Of a stretch of 64,000 bases of DNA, positions 44,356 to 52,074 are shown piece by piece. The stretch is from Desulfobacca acetoxidans DSM 11109 (GTDB lineage: Bacteria; Desulfobacterota; Desulfobaccia; Desulfobaccales; Desulfobaccaceae). Both the position numbers and the translations under genes were made by a program. Where the stretch lies: positions 1,116,001-1,180,000 of the forward strand of contig NC_015388.1 in the NCBI RefSeq assembly GCF_000195295.1, in the 5' to 3' direction. The number at the start of each line of letters is the position of its first letter. Position 1 is the first letter of the stretch. The notes under the pieces are model-generated. The model searched no databases. It saw only the letters and a list, made by a program, of their open reading frames with translations, and was not told where the DNA came from.

Positions 44356-44907
44356 GTGGCCGGAAAAGACATTTTCGATAATAAAGTATTAATCTGCGGT
44401 TGTGGGAATACTCTGTTCGGTGATGATGGCTTTGGACCGGAGGTTATCAGTTATTTAAGAAATCATTGCCACCTTCCTGCCGGAGCGGGTCTGATCGAGG
44501 TCGGGGCCACTATCTGGGAAATGTTAGTTAACCTGGCCGTGAGCGAAAAAAAACCGCACCGGTTGATCATTGTCGATGCCGTGGATGAATCAGGGAGGCA
44601 GCCGGGTGAGGTGTTCGAACTCTCGGTGGATGAAATTCCGGCAAAAAAAATGCTGGCCTTTTCTCTGCACCAATTCCCGGCGGTAAATATTTTGAAAGAC
44701 CTACAGAAACAGACAGGTATGGATATCCGTCTGCTGGCGGCCCAGGTACAATCTCTGCCCAAGGAGGTGTCTTTAGGTCTTTCACCACTTTTAGCTGCCG
44801 CGGTCGAGACTGCCTGCCAACGCCTGGTCGCCATCCTAGCCGATTCAGGGGTAACGGTGGAAAATTATGATCTAAACCACAAAAGCTCGTTGAGCTCATC
44901 GAAGTAG
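44356..44907 (+). CDS. Hydrogenase maturation protease (HyaD/HybD family)
   Basis: A 183-aa endopeptidase of the family that trims the C-terminus of the NiFe-hydrogenase large subunit after nickel insertion. The start region LICGCGNTLFGDDGFGPEVI matches the family motif GxGNxLxxDDGxG with a nickel-sensing Asp/Glu. Central HRLIIVDAVDESG and SLHQFP (with His) match the second nickel site. GTG 44356 is the likely start. It is expressed from a sigma-54 promoter and lies near hypA. The hydrogenase itself is outside the window. Confidence 0.88.
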   Translation: MAGKDIFDNKVLICGCGNTLFGDDGFGPEVISYLRNHCHLPAGAGLIEVGATIWEMLVNLAVSEKKPHRLIIVDAVDESGRQPGEVFELSVDEIPAKKMLAFSLHQFPAVNILKDLQKQTGMDIRLLAAQVQSLPKEVSLGLSPLLAAAVETACQRLVAILADSGVTVENYDLNHKSSLSSSK

Positions 44908-44989
44908 GATATAGGCGTGTTCTCGCAGTTTGGAAAGAGTGCTGGTGATGTGACGGGAAAACTGATTGCCATTCTTTCAAAAACACCCA

Positions 44990-45088
44990 CGAACCATAAA
45001 AATGGTTTCCGGGGGACCGGCTTCCAGCCTGTGCGGAACTTAATTTCTTAACTAACAGCCATAAAACAGAAACCGGAAACTATAATTT
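44990..45088 (+). repeat. Dispersed repeat family B, copy 2
   Basis: Starts cgaaccataaaaatgg, holds cggcttccagcctg and ends accggaaactataattt. It lies upstream of hypA in the 292-bp gap after the hydrogenase protease gene, which contains nothing else recognisable. Confidence 0.65.
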
Positions 45089-45199
45089 CTCACAAACCGA
45101 TAGAAAAATGCAGAGGATGGAACCGCAGGCAGGGGTGAGACAGGGCACTGAACTGCAGAACGCCTTTAAATGAGAAATATTTCCCTGAGGATGGGCCAA

Positions 45200-45574
45200 A
45201 TGCACGAATACTCACTTATGCAAAGGATCGTCGAAACAATTTTAAAAAATTTAGAAGAAGGTGCTGATTTTCAAGGTAGAGAGGTGAAAGAAGTAATATT
45301 GCAGATCGGCGCCCTCGATATTCATTCCCCCGAGTCATTCCGTCAGGCTTTCGAGGTACTGGTGCAAGAAACCGCTTTGGCACACTCTGTCCTGAAGCTC
45401 AATGTCATTCCCGGCGCCATAGCCTGCCCGCGCTGCGGTTATGCCGGTCCCTGCCAGGAGGGGGTGGATGTACACGACCCCCTGCCTTGTACCGAATGTC
45501 CTCAGTGCGGTACCATTGCCAGTATCACCGGAGGTCGCGGGGTAGATGCCGTAGAGTTAGTCCTGGAGGATTAG
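45200..45574 (+). CDS. hypA: Hydrogenase nickel-incorporation protein HypA
   Basis: ATG 45200 gives a 124-aa protein starting MHEYSLMQRI. HypA needs its N-terminal Met-His-Glu as nickel ligands, so this start is chosen over upstream Met codons; GAGG at 45187-45190 supports it. The zinc domain has CPRCG and CPQCG pairs. HypA works with HypB to load nickel into NiFe-hydrogenase. It is co-directional with the hydrogenase protease 290 bp upstream. Confidence 0.94.
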   Translation: MHEYSLMQRIVETILKNLEEGADFQGREVKEVILQIGALDIHSPESFRQAFEVLVQETALAHSVLKLNVIPGAIACPRCGYAGPCQEGVDVHDPLPCTECPQCGTIASITGGRGVDAVELVLED

Positions 45575-45739
45575 CTCCACCTTTCAGGTACGGTCTCCGG
45601 AGACAAGACCTGCCTGGTTATACATGGCGCAGTTTTCCTCATCGCAGCAATTAATATGCGGCTACCAACTGCAAACCTAACTTCGAAAAAGCCAGAAAAC
45701 CTAGCCGTGACCTTATCCTGCCATTTTTTGAAAGACCCG

Positions 45740-46081
45740 TCACACTCCGGGGCCTAAGGTCTTTTCCATCGGCCGACGTTCCGGGACATATTTCCGGCTG
45801 ATTGTGCCTTCGTTCCATGCCCGGGAAACATACAGGGCGCAGTAACAGCTCCCGTATTCTTTGACGTCAGCCTCCCGGTAGATACAGGGACAGAGAATAT
45901 CCTGATCCCAATTGCGGTCTCCGGAGGCCAAACGGCAAGGACAGCTCATATAGCCGTAGCGGGCTTTATTTTCCAGGAGTGCCGCCAATAGAGCCTGGAC
46001 AAGGTTCTGATCCTGGTTAAAGTAATAGCCTTTCGGTTCCTGGGTCTGCTTCAACATCTCGTAGAGTTCGGCTACCTTCAT
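45740..46081 (-). CDS. Ferredoxin-thioredoxin reductase catalytic-subunit-like protein
   Basis: A 113-aa protein with the three Cys pairs of the FTR catalytic chain: CPC (SCPCRLASGD), CPC (LCPCIYRE) and CYC (GSCYCALYV). Together they hold a 4Fe-4S cluster next to a redox disulfide. Spacings are 14 and 12 residues, and the last motif is CYC where plant FTR has CHC. It probably passes electrons from ferredoxin to a thiol partner. The start overlaps the stop of the glutaredoxin-like gene by 4 bp, so that protein is the likely partner. Confidence 0.9.
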   Translation of the reverse strand: MKVAELYEMLKQTQEPKGYYFNQDQNLVQALLAALLENKARYGYMSCPCRLASGDRNWDQDILCPCIYREADVKEYGSCYCALYVSRAWNEGTISRKYVPERRPMEKTLGPGV

Positions 46082-46335
46082 CGGGAATTAAGGATCTCCT
46101 GAATTTCCTCTTTTTTAAACCCGATCACTACCTTGTCGCCAATGACCAGGGTGGGAAAAGAGAGGTTGGGATTGATATTTTTTATTTCTTCGAGGACCTG
46201 TCGGCGTTCTCCCGGTTCTAACCGGTCTACATCGACACAGTCATACTCGAAGCCACATTGTGCCAGAAATTCCTTACAGTTCCGGCAATGTGAACAGGTA
46301 CTGAGGGCATACAGCTTAATGTCGGACGGTTGCAT
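46078..46335 (-). CDS. Glutaredoxin-like thiol-disulfide protein
   Basis: An 85-aa thioredoxin-fold protein with a redox site STCSHCRNCKEF (CxxC plus a further Cys) and the cis-Pro loop SFPTLVIGDKVVIGF. Short length and the ending GFKKEEIQEIL fit the NrdH/glutaredoxin-like family of anaerobes. It is the first gene of a two-gene unit with the FTR-like protein, overlapping by 4 bp, suggesting a ferredoxin-driven glutaredoxin system. Confidence 0.88.
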   Translation of the reverse strand: MQPSDIKLYALSTCSHCRNCKEFLAQCGFEYDCVDVDRLEPGERRQVLEEIKNINPNLSFPTLVIGDKVVIGFKKEEIQEILNSR

Positions 46336-46384
46336 AAAAAATTCCTCAGGATCAAAAAGGTATAGGACTTATAAAAACCGCAAT

Positions 46385-46515
46385 GTAATCCTTCCGCCAT
46401 CTGAGAGAATAGATCAAGGAATGGTGGGCGGCGTCCACCTTACAACACTGCAGCACCGACAGGCCCACCCGGAGGGGCGAATCTGGTATTCGTCCCAAAC
46501 AATTGTAATGTTATC
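46385..46515 (+). mobile_element. MITE, diverged copy
   Basis: About 131 bp from gtaatccttccgcc to aatgttatc, with the internal GGGGCGAAT...ATTCGTCCC palindrome. It has many substitutions relative to the copies at 37200 and 50850 and no clear target duplication, so it is an old copy. Next to another copy at 46524. Confidence 0.75.
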
Positions 46516-46523
46516 CCTTAATA

Positions 46524-46655
46524 GTAATACTTCAGCTATCTGAGATAATAGATCAGGAACATGGTTGGCGGTGCCCACCCTACAGCACCACAGCATCGAC
46601 AGACCCGTCTGTAGGGGCGAATCTGGTATTCGTCCCAAACAATTAAAGTGTTATC
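46524..46655 (+). mobile_element. MITE, copy with decayed right end
   Basis: Matches the 131-bp consensus from GTAATACTTCAG; the right terminal repeat has decayed to taaagtgttatc. No target duplication was found. With the copy at 46385 it fills most of the 416-bp gap (46336-46751), which has no gene. Confidence 0.8.
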
Positions 46656-46751
46656 CCATGATATAGTATATCAAAAACCAAGGCTGTATCATACCAGAAA
46701 TTTTGGTTTTTTTTCATCTCGGCAGCCAAAGCCGGACCACCACCGACCGTA

Positions 46752-47684
46752 TTATCTGTTTAAGCCGACAACGCCATCGCTCGGGCAGCCCTGTATTTTT
46801 CCCAGCAGGATATTTAGAAAAGCACTCTGATAGGAAGTCAAGAGCTTATTCTTTCTCATCAGGACGGTAATCCAATCTGGGGGAAAATAATGCGTCAGCG
46901 GCAGGAAGGCCAACTGTCTGGCATGCAACTCCGGTAATTCTTTTTTAACCAGGGTCGCCAAGGTAATTCCCAATCCCATCTCCACGTACAAGGAACTCAA
47001 CTCCACATTCGAAGATTCCATAATAATGTGGTATTCCAGCCCCAACCTTTTGAGTTCCTCCTCCATTTTACTCCGCCGGGGATAAGTCGGTGTCTTAGGC
47101 GGCAAAATCAAGGGATAACGGGCGATTTCGGCCATTGTCACCTCCGGCTCCCTGGTCAAGGGGTGGCCCACAGGGGTGAGCAGAAAAGTTTCCACTTCGA
47201 GCCAGCGACGGGCTGTCAAATCCGGGGGGGCCTGGGACGCCGAGACGATCCCCATATCGACTTCTCCAGACCTTACCAGAGTGATAACCTCCGATTGGGA
47301 ACGGTCTAAAATGGTCAACTGCACCTGGGGGAACTGCTCCCGGTAGAAGCGTAATACCTTGGGGAACAGATGGTAAATGGTAGTAAAAGGCGCCGCGAGC
47401 GTAAGCCTGCCGATCTGCCCCCCTTGCCTGGCTTTGAGCTCCGCTTGGAGCTGTTCTGAGAGCGCGAAAATAGTTTCGGCAAACCGAAAAACCAATTCTC
47501 CGACCGGCGTCAGACGTAATCTCTGTCTGCCGATCCGCTCTAGTAATGGGCAGGCCAATTCTTCTTCCAAGGCCTTAACCTGTTGACTTAAGGCTGATTG
47601 ACTGCGATAGGTTGCCTCGCCAGCCCTGGTAAAGCTCCCCAACTTGGCAACCTGGTAGAAACCCAAAAGCTGCTGCCATTCCAT
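46752..47684 (-). CDS. LysR-family transcriptional regulator
   Basis: A 310-aa LTTR with an N-terminal winged helix (FTRAGEATYRSQSALSQQVKALEEEL) and a C-terminal effector domain of two lobes (about 90-300). Sequence features such as QQVKALE and VDMGIVS recall the CysB/Cbl branch, which senses sulfur compounds, but ligand assignment is not possible here. An AT-rich palindromic stretch lies just upstream of its start. Upstream on the other strand are a thioesterase gene and a dispersed repeat. Confidence 0.9.
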   Translation of the reverse strand: MEWQQLLGFYQVAKLGSFTRAGEATYRSQSALSQQVKALEEELACPLLERIGRQRLRLTPVGELVFRFAETIFALSEQLQAELKARQGGQIGRLTLAAPFTTIYHLFPKVLRFYREQFPQVQLTILDRSQSEVITLVRSGEVDMGIVSASQAPPDLTARRWLEVETFLLTPVGHPLTREPEVTMAEIARYPLILPPKTPTYPRRSKMEEELKRLGLEYHIIMESSNVELSSLYVEMGLGITLATLVKKELPELHARQLAFLPLTHYFPPDWITVLMRKNKLLTSYQSAFLNILLGKIQGCPSDGVVGLNR

Positions 47685-47685
47685 A

Positions 47686-47730
47686 ATTAAATTATCTTAT
47701 TATTATAATTATTATAATTAATTTTACTAA
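47686..47730. promoter_or_regulatory. AT-rich dyad region upstream of the LysR gene
   Basis: Alternating attataatt and aattataat units form overlapping inverted repeats immediately before the LysR start codon. This is where an LTTR would bind to control its own gene and possibly a divergent promoter. The boxes were not resolved. Confidence 0.4.
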
Positions 47731-47790
47731 TAGTTTAACCCGATCTACAATGAAGTCAACGATTAATTGCCATTACCTGTCGGTCACCCG

Positions 47791-47876
47791 CGAATCATGA
47801 ACTGGTTTCCTGGTGGAACAGGCTTTCTGGCCTGTAGAAAATTTAATTATTGTCCAACAACCGGAGACTATATTTT
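47791..47876 (+). repeat. Dispersed repeat family B, copy 3
   Basis: Starts cgaatcatgaactgg, holds caggctttctggcctg and ends accggagactatatt. It runs to within 22 bp of the thioesterase start, as the copy at 23979 does before the adaptor gene. Confidence 0.65.
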
Positions 47877-47897
47877 TTGACAAGATCGGAGGGTTGT

Positions 47898-48314
47898 ATG
47901 AAAGATGCTCTTAAGCCTGGTTTGGCCTACGAGTTTCGTTATCAGGTTCCCTTGGAGCGCACCGTCCCGCATCTCCTGCCCGAATCCGAGGAATTCCAGC
48001 AGATGCCCAAGGTTCTGGCCTCCGGCTTCATGGTGGGCCTGATTGAATGGGCCTGTATCCAGGCCATCAAGCCATTCCTGGACTGGCCCCGGGAGCAGAC
48101 CGTCGGCATCGGCTTTCAGTTATCCCACTCAGCCCCGACGCCGCCCGGGCATACCGTGACCATCAGGGTGGAACTGAGCCAGGTGGAAGGCCGCAAACTC
48201 ACTTTTATGGTTCAGGCTGCCGATGAGAGCGAACTGATTTCTCAGGGGGTGCACGAAAGATTTATTATCGACGCCGACCGCTTTCGGATCAAGGCCGCCA
48301 GCAAGGCCCGCTAA
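47898..48314 (+). CDS. Hot-dog-fold thioesterase, FlK-like
   Basis: A 138-aa protein from ATG 47898 with GGAGG at 47888-47892. It has the acyl-CoA thioesterase hot-dog fold: a central helix ASGFMVGLIEWACIQAI with a catalytic Glu, then VGIGFQLSHSAPTPPG where the His matches the FlK-type active site, and a beta tail ISQGVHERFIID. FlK hydrolyses fluoroacetyl-CoA, but most relatives act on other short acyl-CoAs. It is followed 30 bp later by an Fe-S protein gene. Confidence 0.82.
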   Translation: MKDALKPGLAYEFRYQVPLERTVPHLLPESEEFQQMPKVLASGFMVGLIEWACIQAIKPFLDWPREQTVGIGFQLSHSAPTPPGHTVTIRVELSQVEGRKLTFMVQAADESELISQGVHERFIIDADRFRIKAASKAR

Positions 48315-48344
48315 AGATTCCCGGGCCGTTTCCGAGGAGGGGCA

Positions 48345-48812
48345 ATGATGTTGATCCATAGCTATCGTTGGGAATTCTGCCGGCCGCCGAACCCAGGGGC
48401 GGGGCATCTGCGGGGGGTGGCGCATCTGGATGGTGATATCACTGCTATTTTGCCGCAACTGAACCGCGTCCTGCGCGGGCATTTATACTTCCCGGAGCCG
48501 CCGTCTTTGACCATCAAATATCAGGCCAAACTCATTACTTTCTACCCCCGGCAGATTGCTATCAACATCCTTACGGACGAAACCGAGGCCGAGCAGATCA
48601 TCCGTTGGCTGCGGGATATCATCAATGATACCTGGGAAAAACGGCAGGAGATTCAGCCCCGGTTTGAGGTGGTGCAGCCGTCACGCATGGTTGAGATCTT
48701 AAAAATGCTGCCTCGAACCAACTGCGGCGATTGCGGTTATGCTACCTGCCTGATCCTGGCGGTGCAGATTAACGAGGGGAACGCCTCCTTGTCCGACTGT
48801 CCTCATCTATGA
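48345..48812 (+). CDS. Small protein with C-terminal Fe-S (Cys4) motif
   Basis: A 155-aa protein of no family that I can name with certainty. The C-terminus NCGDCGYATCLILAVQINEG then DCPHL matches the four-Cys Fe-S motif (CxxC-x4-C-x16-C) found in the gamma subunit of CODH/ACS and RnfB-type proteins. The N-terminal 100 residues look like a compact alpha/beta domain. ATG 48348 two codons in is an equal start. It may transfer electrons or bind a corrinoid protein. Shares a transcript with the thioesterase gene. Confidence 0.75.
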   Translation: MMLIHSYRWEFCRPPNPGAGHLRGVAHLDGDITAILPQLNRVLRGHLYFPEPPSLTIKYQAKLITFYPRQIAINILTDETEAEQIIRWLRDIINDTWEKRQEIQPRFEVVQPSRMVEILKMLPRTNCGDCGYATCLILAVQINEGNASLSDCPHL

Positions 48813-48898
48813 CCGTTGGCAGGGTCCAACCCCCCGACTATGGTTTCCCGGCACGGATGCCGGGAGGCATAGACTCCATCCCAGTCCGGAGTCTGAGG

Positions 48899-49651
48899 TC
48901 ACTCCCGACGGTTGATGAGCGCCGCTACGTAACCGGCGCCGAAACCGTTGTCGATATTGACCACCGCAACTCCGGAGGCGCAGGAATTGAGCATCCCCAG
49001 CAGAGCGGCAATGCCTCCAAAACTGGCGCCGTAGCCGACAGAGGTAGGGACGGCGATGACCGGCCGCTTGACCAGACCCCCGACCACACTGGGGAGGGCT
49101 CCCTCCATACCGGCAACGACGATGAAGACGGAGGCTTCCTGAAGTTTTTCCTGATAAGCCAACAGACGGTGTAAACCGGCCACCCCTACGTCATAGATCG
49201 GCTCCACCCGGTTGCCCATGATTCTGGCGGTGAGCAAGGCCTCTTCGGCTACGGGGATATCCGAGGTCCCGGCCGACATCACCAGGATCAGACCCCGACC
49301 CCGGTCAGGGGCCTCCTGCAAACCGAAGGTCATGATTTGGGAGACCGGGTGATATTCGGCAGCCGGAAAGGATTCCTGTAGAGTAACAGCCTGCTGCGGG
49401 GCCAGCCTGGTGATCAGGATTTGGGAAGCGCCCTGCAATAATGATCTCAGGATAGCGCTTATCTGCTCAATGCTTTTGCCGGCTGCCAAGATGACCTCGG
49501 GAAAACCCTGGCGCAGTTGACGGTGGTGGTCCACGTGGGCAAAACCCAGGTTTTCATAGGGCAGGTGTTGCAACCGCTGCAGGGCCTCGTCAATCCCGAG
49601 GCGGCCTGATTGCACCTGGAGAAGAATCTGTTGCAGATCTATTGTATCCAT
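48899..49651 (-). CDS. larB: LarB, nickel-pincer cofactor biosynthesis carboxylase/hydrolase
   Basis: A 250-aa LarB. It carboxylates the nicotinic acid adenine dinucleotide ring and hydrolyses the phosphoanhydride, the first step to the nickel-pincer nucleotide of lactate racemase. The C-terminal PurE-like domain has SAGTSDIPVAEEA, GMEGALPSVVGGLV and VAVPTSVGYG, with an N-terminal all-helical segment. larC and larE are not in the window. It lies 4 bp downstream of the glycosyltransferase gene and convergent with the Fe-S protein gene, separated by GC-rich stem-loops (48845-48895). Confidence 0.93.
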   Translation of the reverse strand: MDTIDLQQILLQVQSGRLGIDEALQRLQHLPYENLGFAHVDHHRQLRQGFPEVILAAGKSIEQISAILRSLLQGASQILITRLAPQQAVTLQESFPAAEYHPVSQIMTFGLQEAPDRGRGLILVMSAGTSDIPVAEEALLTARIMGNRVEPIYDVGVAGLHRLLAYQEKLQEASVFIVVAGMEGALPSVVGGLVKRPVIAVPTSVGYGASFGGIAALLGMLNSCASGVAVVNIDNGFGAGYVAALINRRE

Positions 49652-49655
49652 GAGT

Positions 49656-50807
49656 CTAAGACTCCTTTACTTTTTTCAGCCGCCCGTCCGGAGCCACCCG
49701 ATACCGCTGACCTCGCCAGCTAATCTCATTTCCCAGAAAGCTTAAAACCCACAGCGCGAAAGCGCATATCTCCTTTATCGGAAACAAGAGCCAGTAGCGC
49801 CAGGGGAGCGGGCTGGCCAGGCAATAATAATGAGCCACCAGACCTGCCCAGAAACGGACTAGGAGACAGCCCAGGGCCAAGCAACCCGCCCAAGGGGCAA
49901 AGGCCGATGCCGACCAGGCCAGCACCCCCCAAGGAAAAGCCAAAGTAATGCCGTAAGCCAAATAACTCTTGGGGCGGCAGACCCGGTAGGTGCGGGCCCA
50001 TCGCAGTTGGTGGGCGAGGTAGCCCATTACCGTCTCCCGCCGGTTGTTCGTTTCCACTACATAAGGCAAAAGCTGCACCTGCAAGCCGGCTTCAGATACG
50101 CGAAGCCCCAACTGGTAGTCGTCGGCCAGATGGTCCGCGATCCCCTCGAAACCGCCGATGCGTTCCAATGTTTCCTGGGATAAAGCCATCACCGCCCCCA
50201 GGGCAAACCGGATGTCTTCCACGTAATACGCCATGGCCACTGAGGGGATAAAATCGGTGCTGATGGTCATCGCCTCCAAGGCGGCGCCATTGGTATCCAC
50301 CGGCCCCGGGCGATACAAACAGGTGGCCAGTCCCGCCTTCGGATCCTGGAGAGCTCCGGCCAGAACGCGCAGGGCATCAGGCCTGACCCGGACGTCGCTG
50401 TCGGAAATGAGAATATAATCGTAGACCGCCAAGGGTAGCAACTGGCGCAGGGTGCTGACCTTGGGATTCATTCCGAGCTCCTGCGGACAGATGACGACGC
50501 GAATGTCAACTTCACCGAAGGTGGCCTGCAAGTCTCTTAAAAGTGGCAGGATAGGATCGGTAGGGTCGGCAACGCCAAAGAGAATCTGCCGGGCCGGGTA
50601 ATCCTGCCGGATGAAGCTGGCCAGACAATCGTAAGAGTCCTGCTCCAGCCCTCTGACCGGCTTCAACAGAGAAATTCCCGGCCAGACCCCACTCTGACAG
50701 GAAGGAAGAGGCCGCCGTCGGAAACAGATCAGGGCAATGATGGCACTGAACTGATAGACCAGGGCGCACAAGCAAAGGCTAGCAAATAGAGCCGCAATCA
50801 GGTTCAT
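49656..50807 (-). CDS. Family 2/21 glycosyltransferase, HpnI/ceramide glucosyltransferase-like
   Basis: A 383-aa membrane glycosyltransferase. It has one N-terminal helix (LIAALFASLCLCALVYQF), a GT-A domain with DxD-type SDSD at 135-138, then DDYQLG, QLRWART (the Q-x-x-RW motif of ceramide glucosyltransferases) and two or three C-terminal helices. It resembles HpnI, which adds N-acetylglucosamine to a hopanoid, but no other hopanoid genes are near, so the acceptor is open. Its 5' two-thirds are part of the 2-kb duplication and recur, truncated, at 60011-60793. Confidence 0.85.
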   Translation of the reverse strand: MNLIAALFASLCLCALVYQFSAIIALICFRRRPLPSCQSGVWPGISLLKPVRGLEQDSYDCLASFIRQDYPARQILFGVADPTDPILPLLRDLQATFGEVDIRVVICPQELGMNPKVSTLRQLLPLAVYDYILISDSDVRVRPDALRVLAGALQDPKAGLATCLYRPGPVDTNGAALEAMTISTDFIPSVAMAYYVEDIRFALGAVMALSQETLERIGGFEGIADHLADDYQLGLRVSEAGLQVQLLPYVVETNNRRETVMGYLAHQLRWARTYRVCRPKSYLAYGITLAFPWGVLAWSASAFAPWAGCLALGCLLVRFWAGLVAHYYCLASPLPWRYWLLFPIKEICAFALWVLSFLGNEISWRGQRYRVAPDGRLKKVKES

Positions 50808-50849
50808 CTGGGACTATTGCCGATCAGAGAATTGGACATATTCATTTCC

Positions 50850-50980
50850 GTAATACTTCAGCTATCTGAGATAATAGATCAGGAACATGGTTGGCGGTGC
50901 CCACCCTACAGCACCACAGCATCGACAGACCCGTCTGTAGGGGCAAATCTGGTATTCGCCCCAAACAACTGAAGTGTTAC
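50850..50980 (+). mobile_element. 131-bp MITE, copy with intact target duplication
   Basis: Same ends as the copy at 37200. The flanks are direct repeats TCATTTCC at 50842-50849 and 50981-50988. It lies upstream of the glycosyltransferase and hydrolase genes and was copied along with the segmental duplication. Confidence 0.92.
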
Positions 50981-51159
50981 TCATTTCCGAAACCTCGATG
51001 GTCCAGAATGCCATAATTTAATGTCAGGTTTGCTTGCTAATGCCGCGGCCATTATTTTTATGAGATAATGGAGACTCTTGCAGAACTAATTGTCATTTTT
51101 TCGAAAGCACCCGCAAGCCATGAGAATCATTTATTGATGGGCAAAGCTCTTATCTTCAG

Positions 51160-51323
51160 CGTAGGACCGAATCTCGTATTCGCCCCCAACCTAAGTCCAA
51201 CCAGCGTAGGGGCAAATCTGGTATCCACCCCCAACCTAATTCCATCCAGTGTAGGGGCAAATCTCGTATTCGCCCGCAACCTAATTCCATCCAGTGTAGG
51301 GGCAAATCTCGTATTCGCCCCGC
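51160..51323. repeat. 45-bp tandem repeats (one partial and three full units)
   Basis: Units run aacctaattccatccagtgt then aggggcaaatctcgtattcg and cccgc, 45 bp. Each contains a GGGGCAAAT...ATTCGCCC palindrome related to the MITE core. The right duplicate at 61147-61218 has one partial and one full unit. The reading frame through them is an artefact of the 45-bp period. Confidence 0.85.
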
Positions 51324-51348
51324 TTCAGTTATCATTTTATATCAGAGG

Positions 51349-52020
51349 ATGCAAAACATGACCATAGCTCAGGGGAACCCGGAGATTCAAGAAGAAAAAG
51401 TAATTTTTGCCGCGGCTGACGTTACGTTGGAAGGACGCCTGGCCCCTGCCGGAGAATCGGGCGGGGTGGTGCTCACTTCCCCTCATCCCTTGTACGGCGG
51501 CGATATGGATAACAACGTGGTCTGGACGGCGGCCCGCGCCTTTCAGAACCGCCACTGGACCACACTCCGGTTTAATTTCCGGGGGGTGGGGTTGAGCACC
51601 GGAGACTACGGCGGGGGGCAGGCGGAAGTGGCTGATATTCAGGCCGCGATGCATTTTTTGGCCACCCGCGTTGCGAGACCGCAGGTCATAGTCGGCTATT
51701 CCTTCGGCGCCGCCGTGGCCAGCCGGGCGCTCATCCAGGGGACGCCGGCTGACGACCTCATTCTGATTGCCCCGCCCATCGCCCTGATGGAGATCAATTA
51801 TTTGCCCGAAACGCCCCGACTCCGCCTCATCATCGTCGGTGACCGGGATGACTTTTGCCCGCTGTCTCAGTTGGAATATCTGTTCCAGACCTCTCCCCTG
51901 GACAGCCGACCCAAGATCAGGGTACTGCCGGGTTGCAGCCACTTTTTTGCCGGTTTTGAAAGGTCCCTGTATGATATCCTGCAAAAATACCAAAGAACCT
52001 TATCGGGTTCCGATACCTGA
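51349..52020 (+). CDS. Alpha/beta hydrolase, copy 1
   Basis: A 223-aa hydrolase of the dienelactone hydrolase/DUF-type alpha/beta fold. Visible are the oxyanion strand TSPHPLYGGDMDN, RFNFRGVGLS, the nucleophile elbow VGYSFGAAVA (G-x-S-x-G), acid GDRDDFC and C-terminal His CSHFF. Many relatives are esterases with unknown substrates. The protein is identical to that of 61245-61916 as read here. It lies in the duplicated segment behind the 45-bp tandem repeats. Confidence 0.88.
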   Translation: MQNMTIAQGNPEIQEEKVIFAAADVTLEGRLAPAGESGGVVLTSPHPLYGGDMDNNVVWTAARAFQNRHWTTLRFNFRGVGLSTGDYGGGQAEVADIQAAMHFLATRVARPQVIVGYSFGAAVASRALIQGTPADDLILIAPPIALMEINYLPETPRLRLIIVGDRDDFCPLSQLEYLFQTSPLDSRPKIRVLPGCSHFFAGFERSLYDILQKYQRTLSGSDT

Positions 52021-52074
52021 GAACCTTTGGCAAAATAACCGATTGGCTTGTTTGCTCTGGCCTGCATTTCGGAC

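Larger units (their letters stand above)
50057..52061. repeat. Segmental duplication, left copy (2005 bp)
   Basis: From ctacataaggc to gctctggc it matches 60043-61957 almost base for base. It covers the 5' part of the glycosyltransferase gene, the MITE, the 45-bp tandem repeats and the alpha/beta hydrolase gene. The two copies are direct repeats 9.9-10.0 kb apart. The 90-bp length difference is two tandem units. Confidence 0.95.

Noticed and set aside
51160-51323. Possible CRISPR array
   Set aside because: The 45-bp units are contiguous with no unique spacers and no cas gene is near.
51068-51361. 97-aa frame with repeats NLxPSSVGANLVFA, and its shorter copy at 61054
   Set aside because: It is made only of 45-bp tandem repeats whose period is a multiple of three; the repeats are palindromic DNA elements, not a protein.
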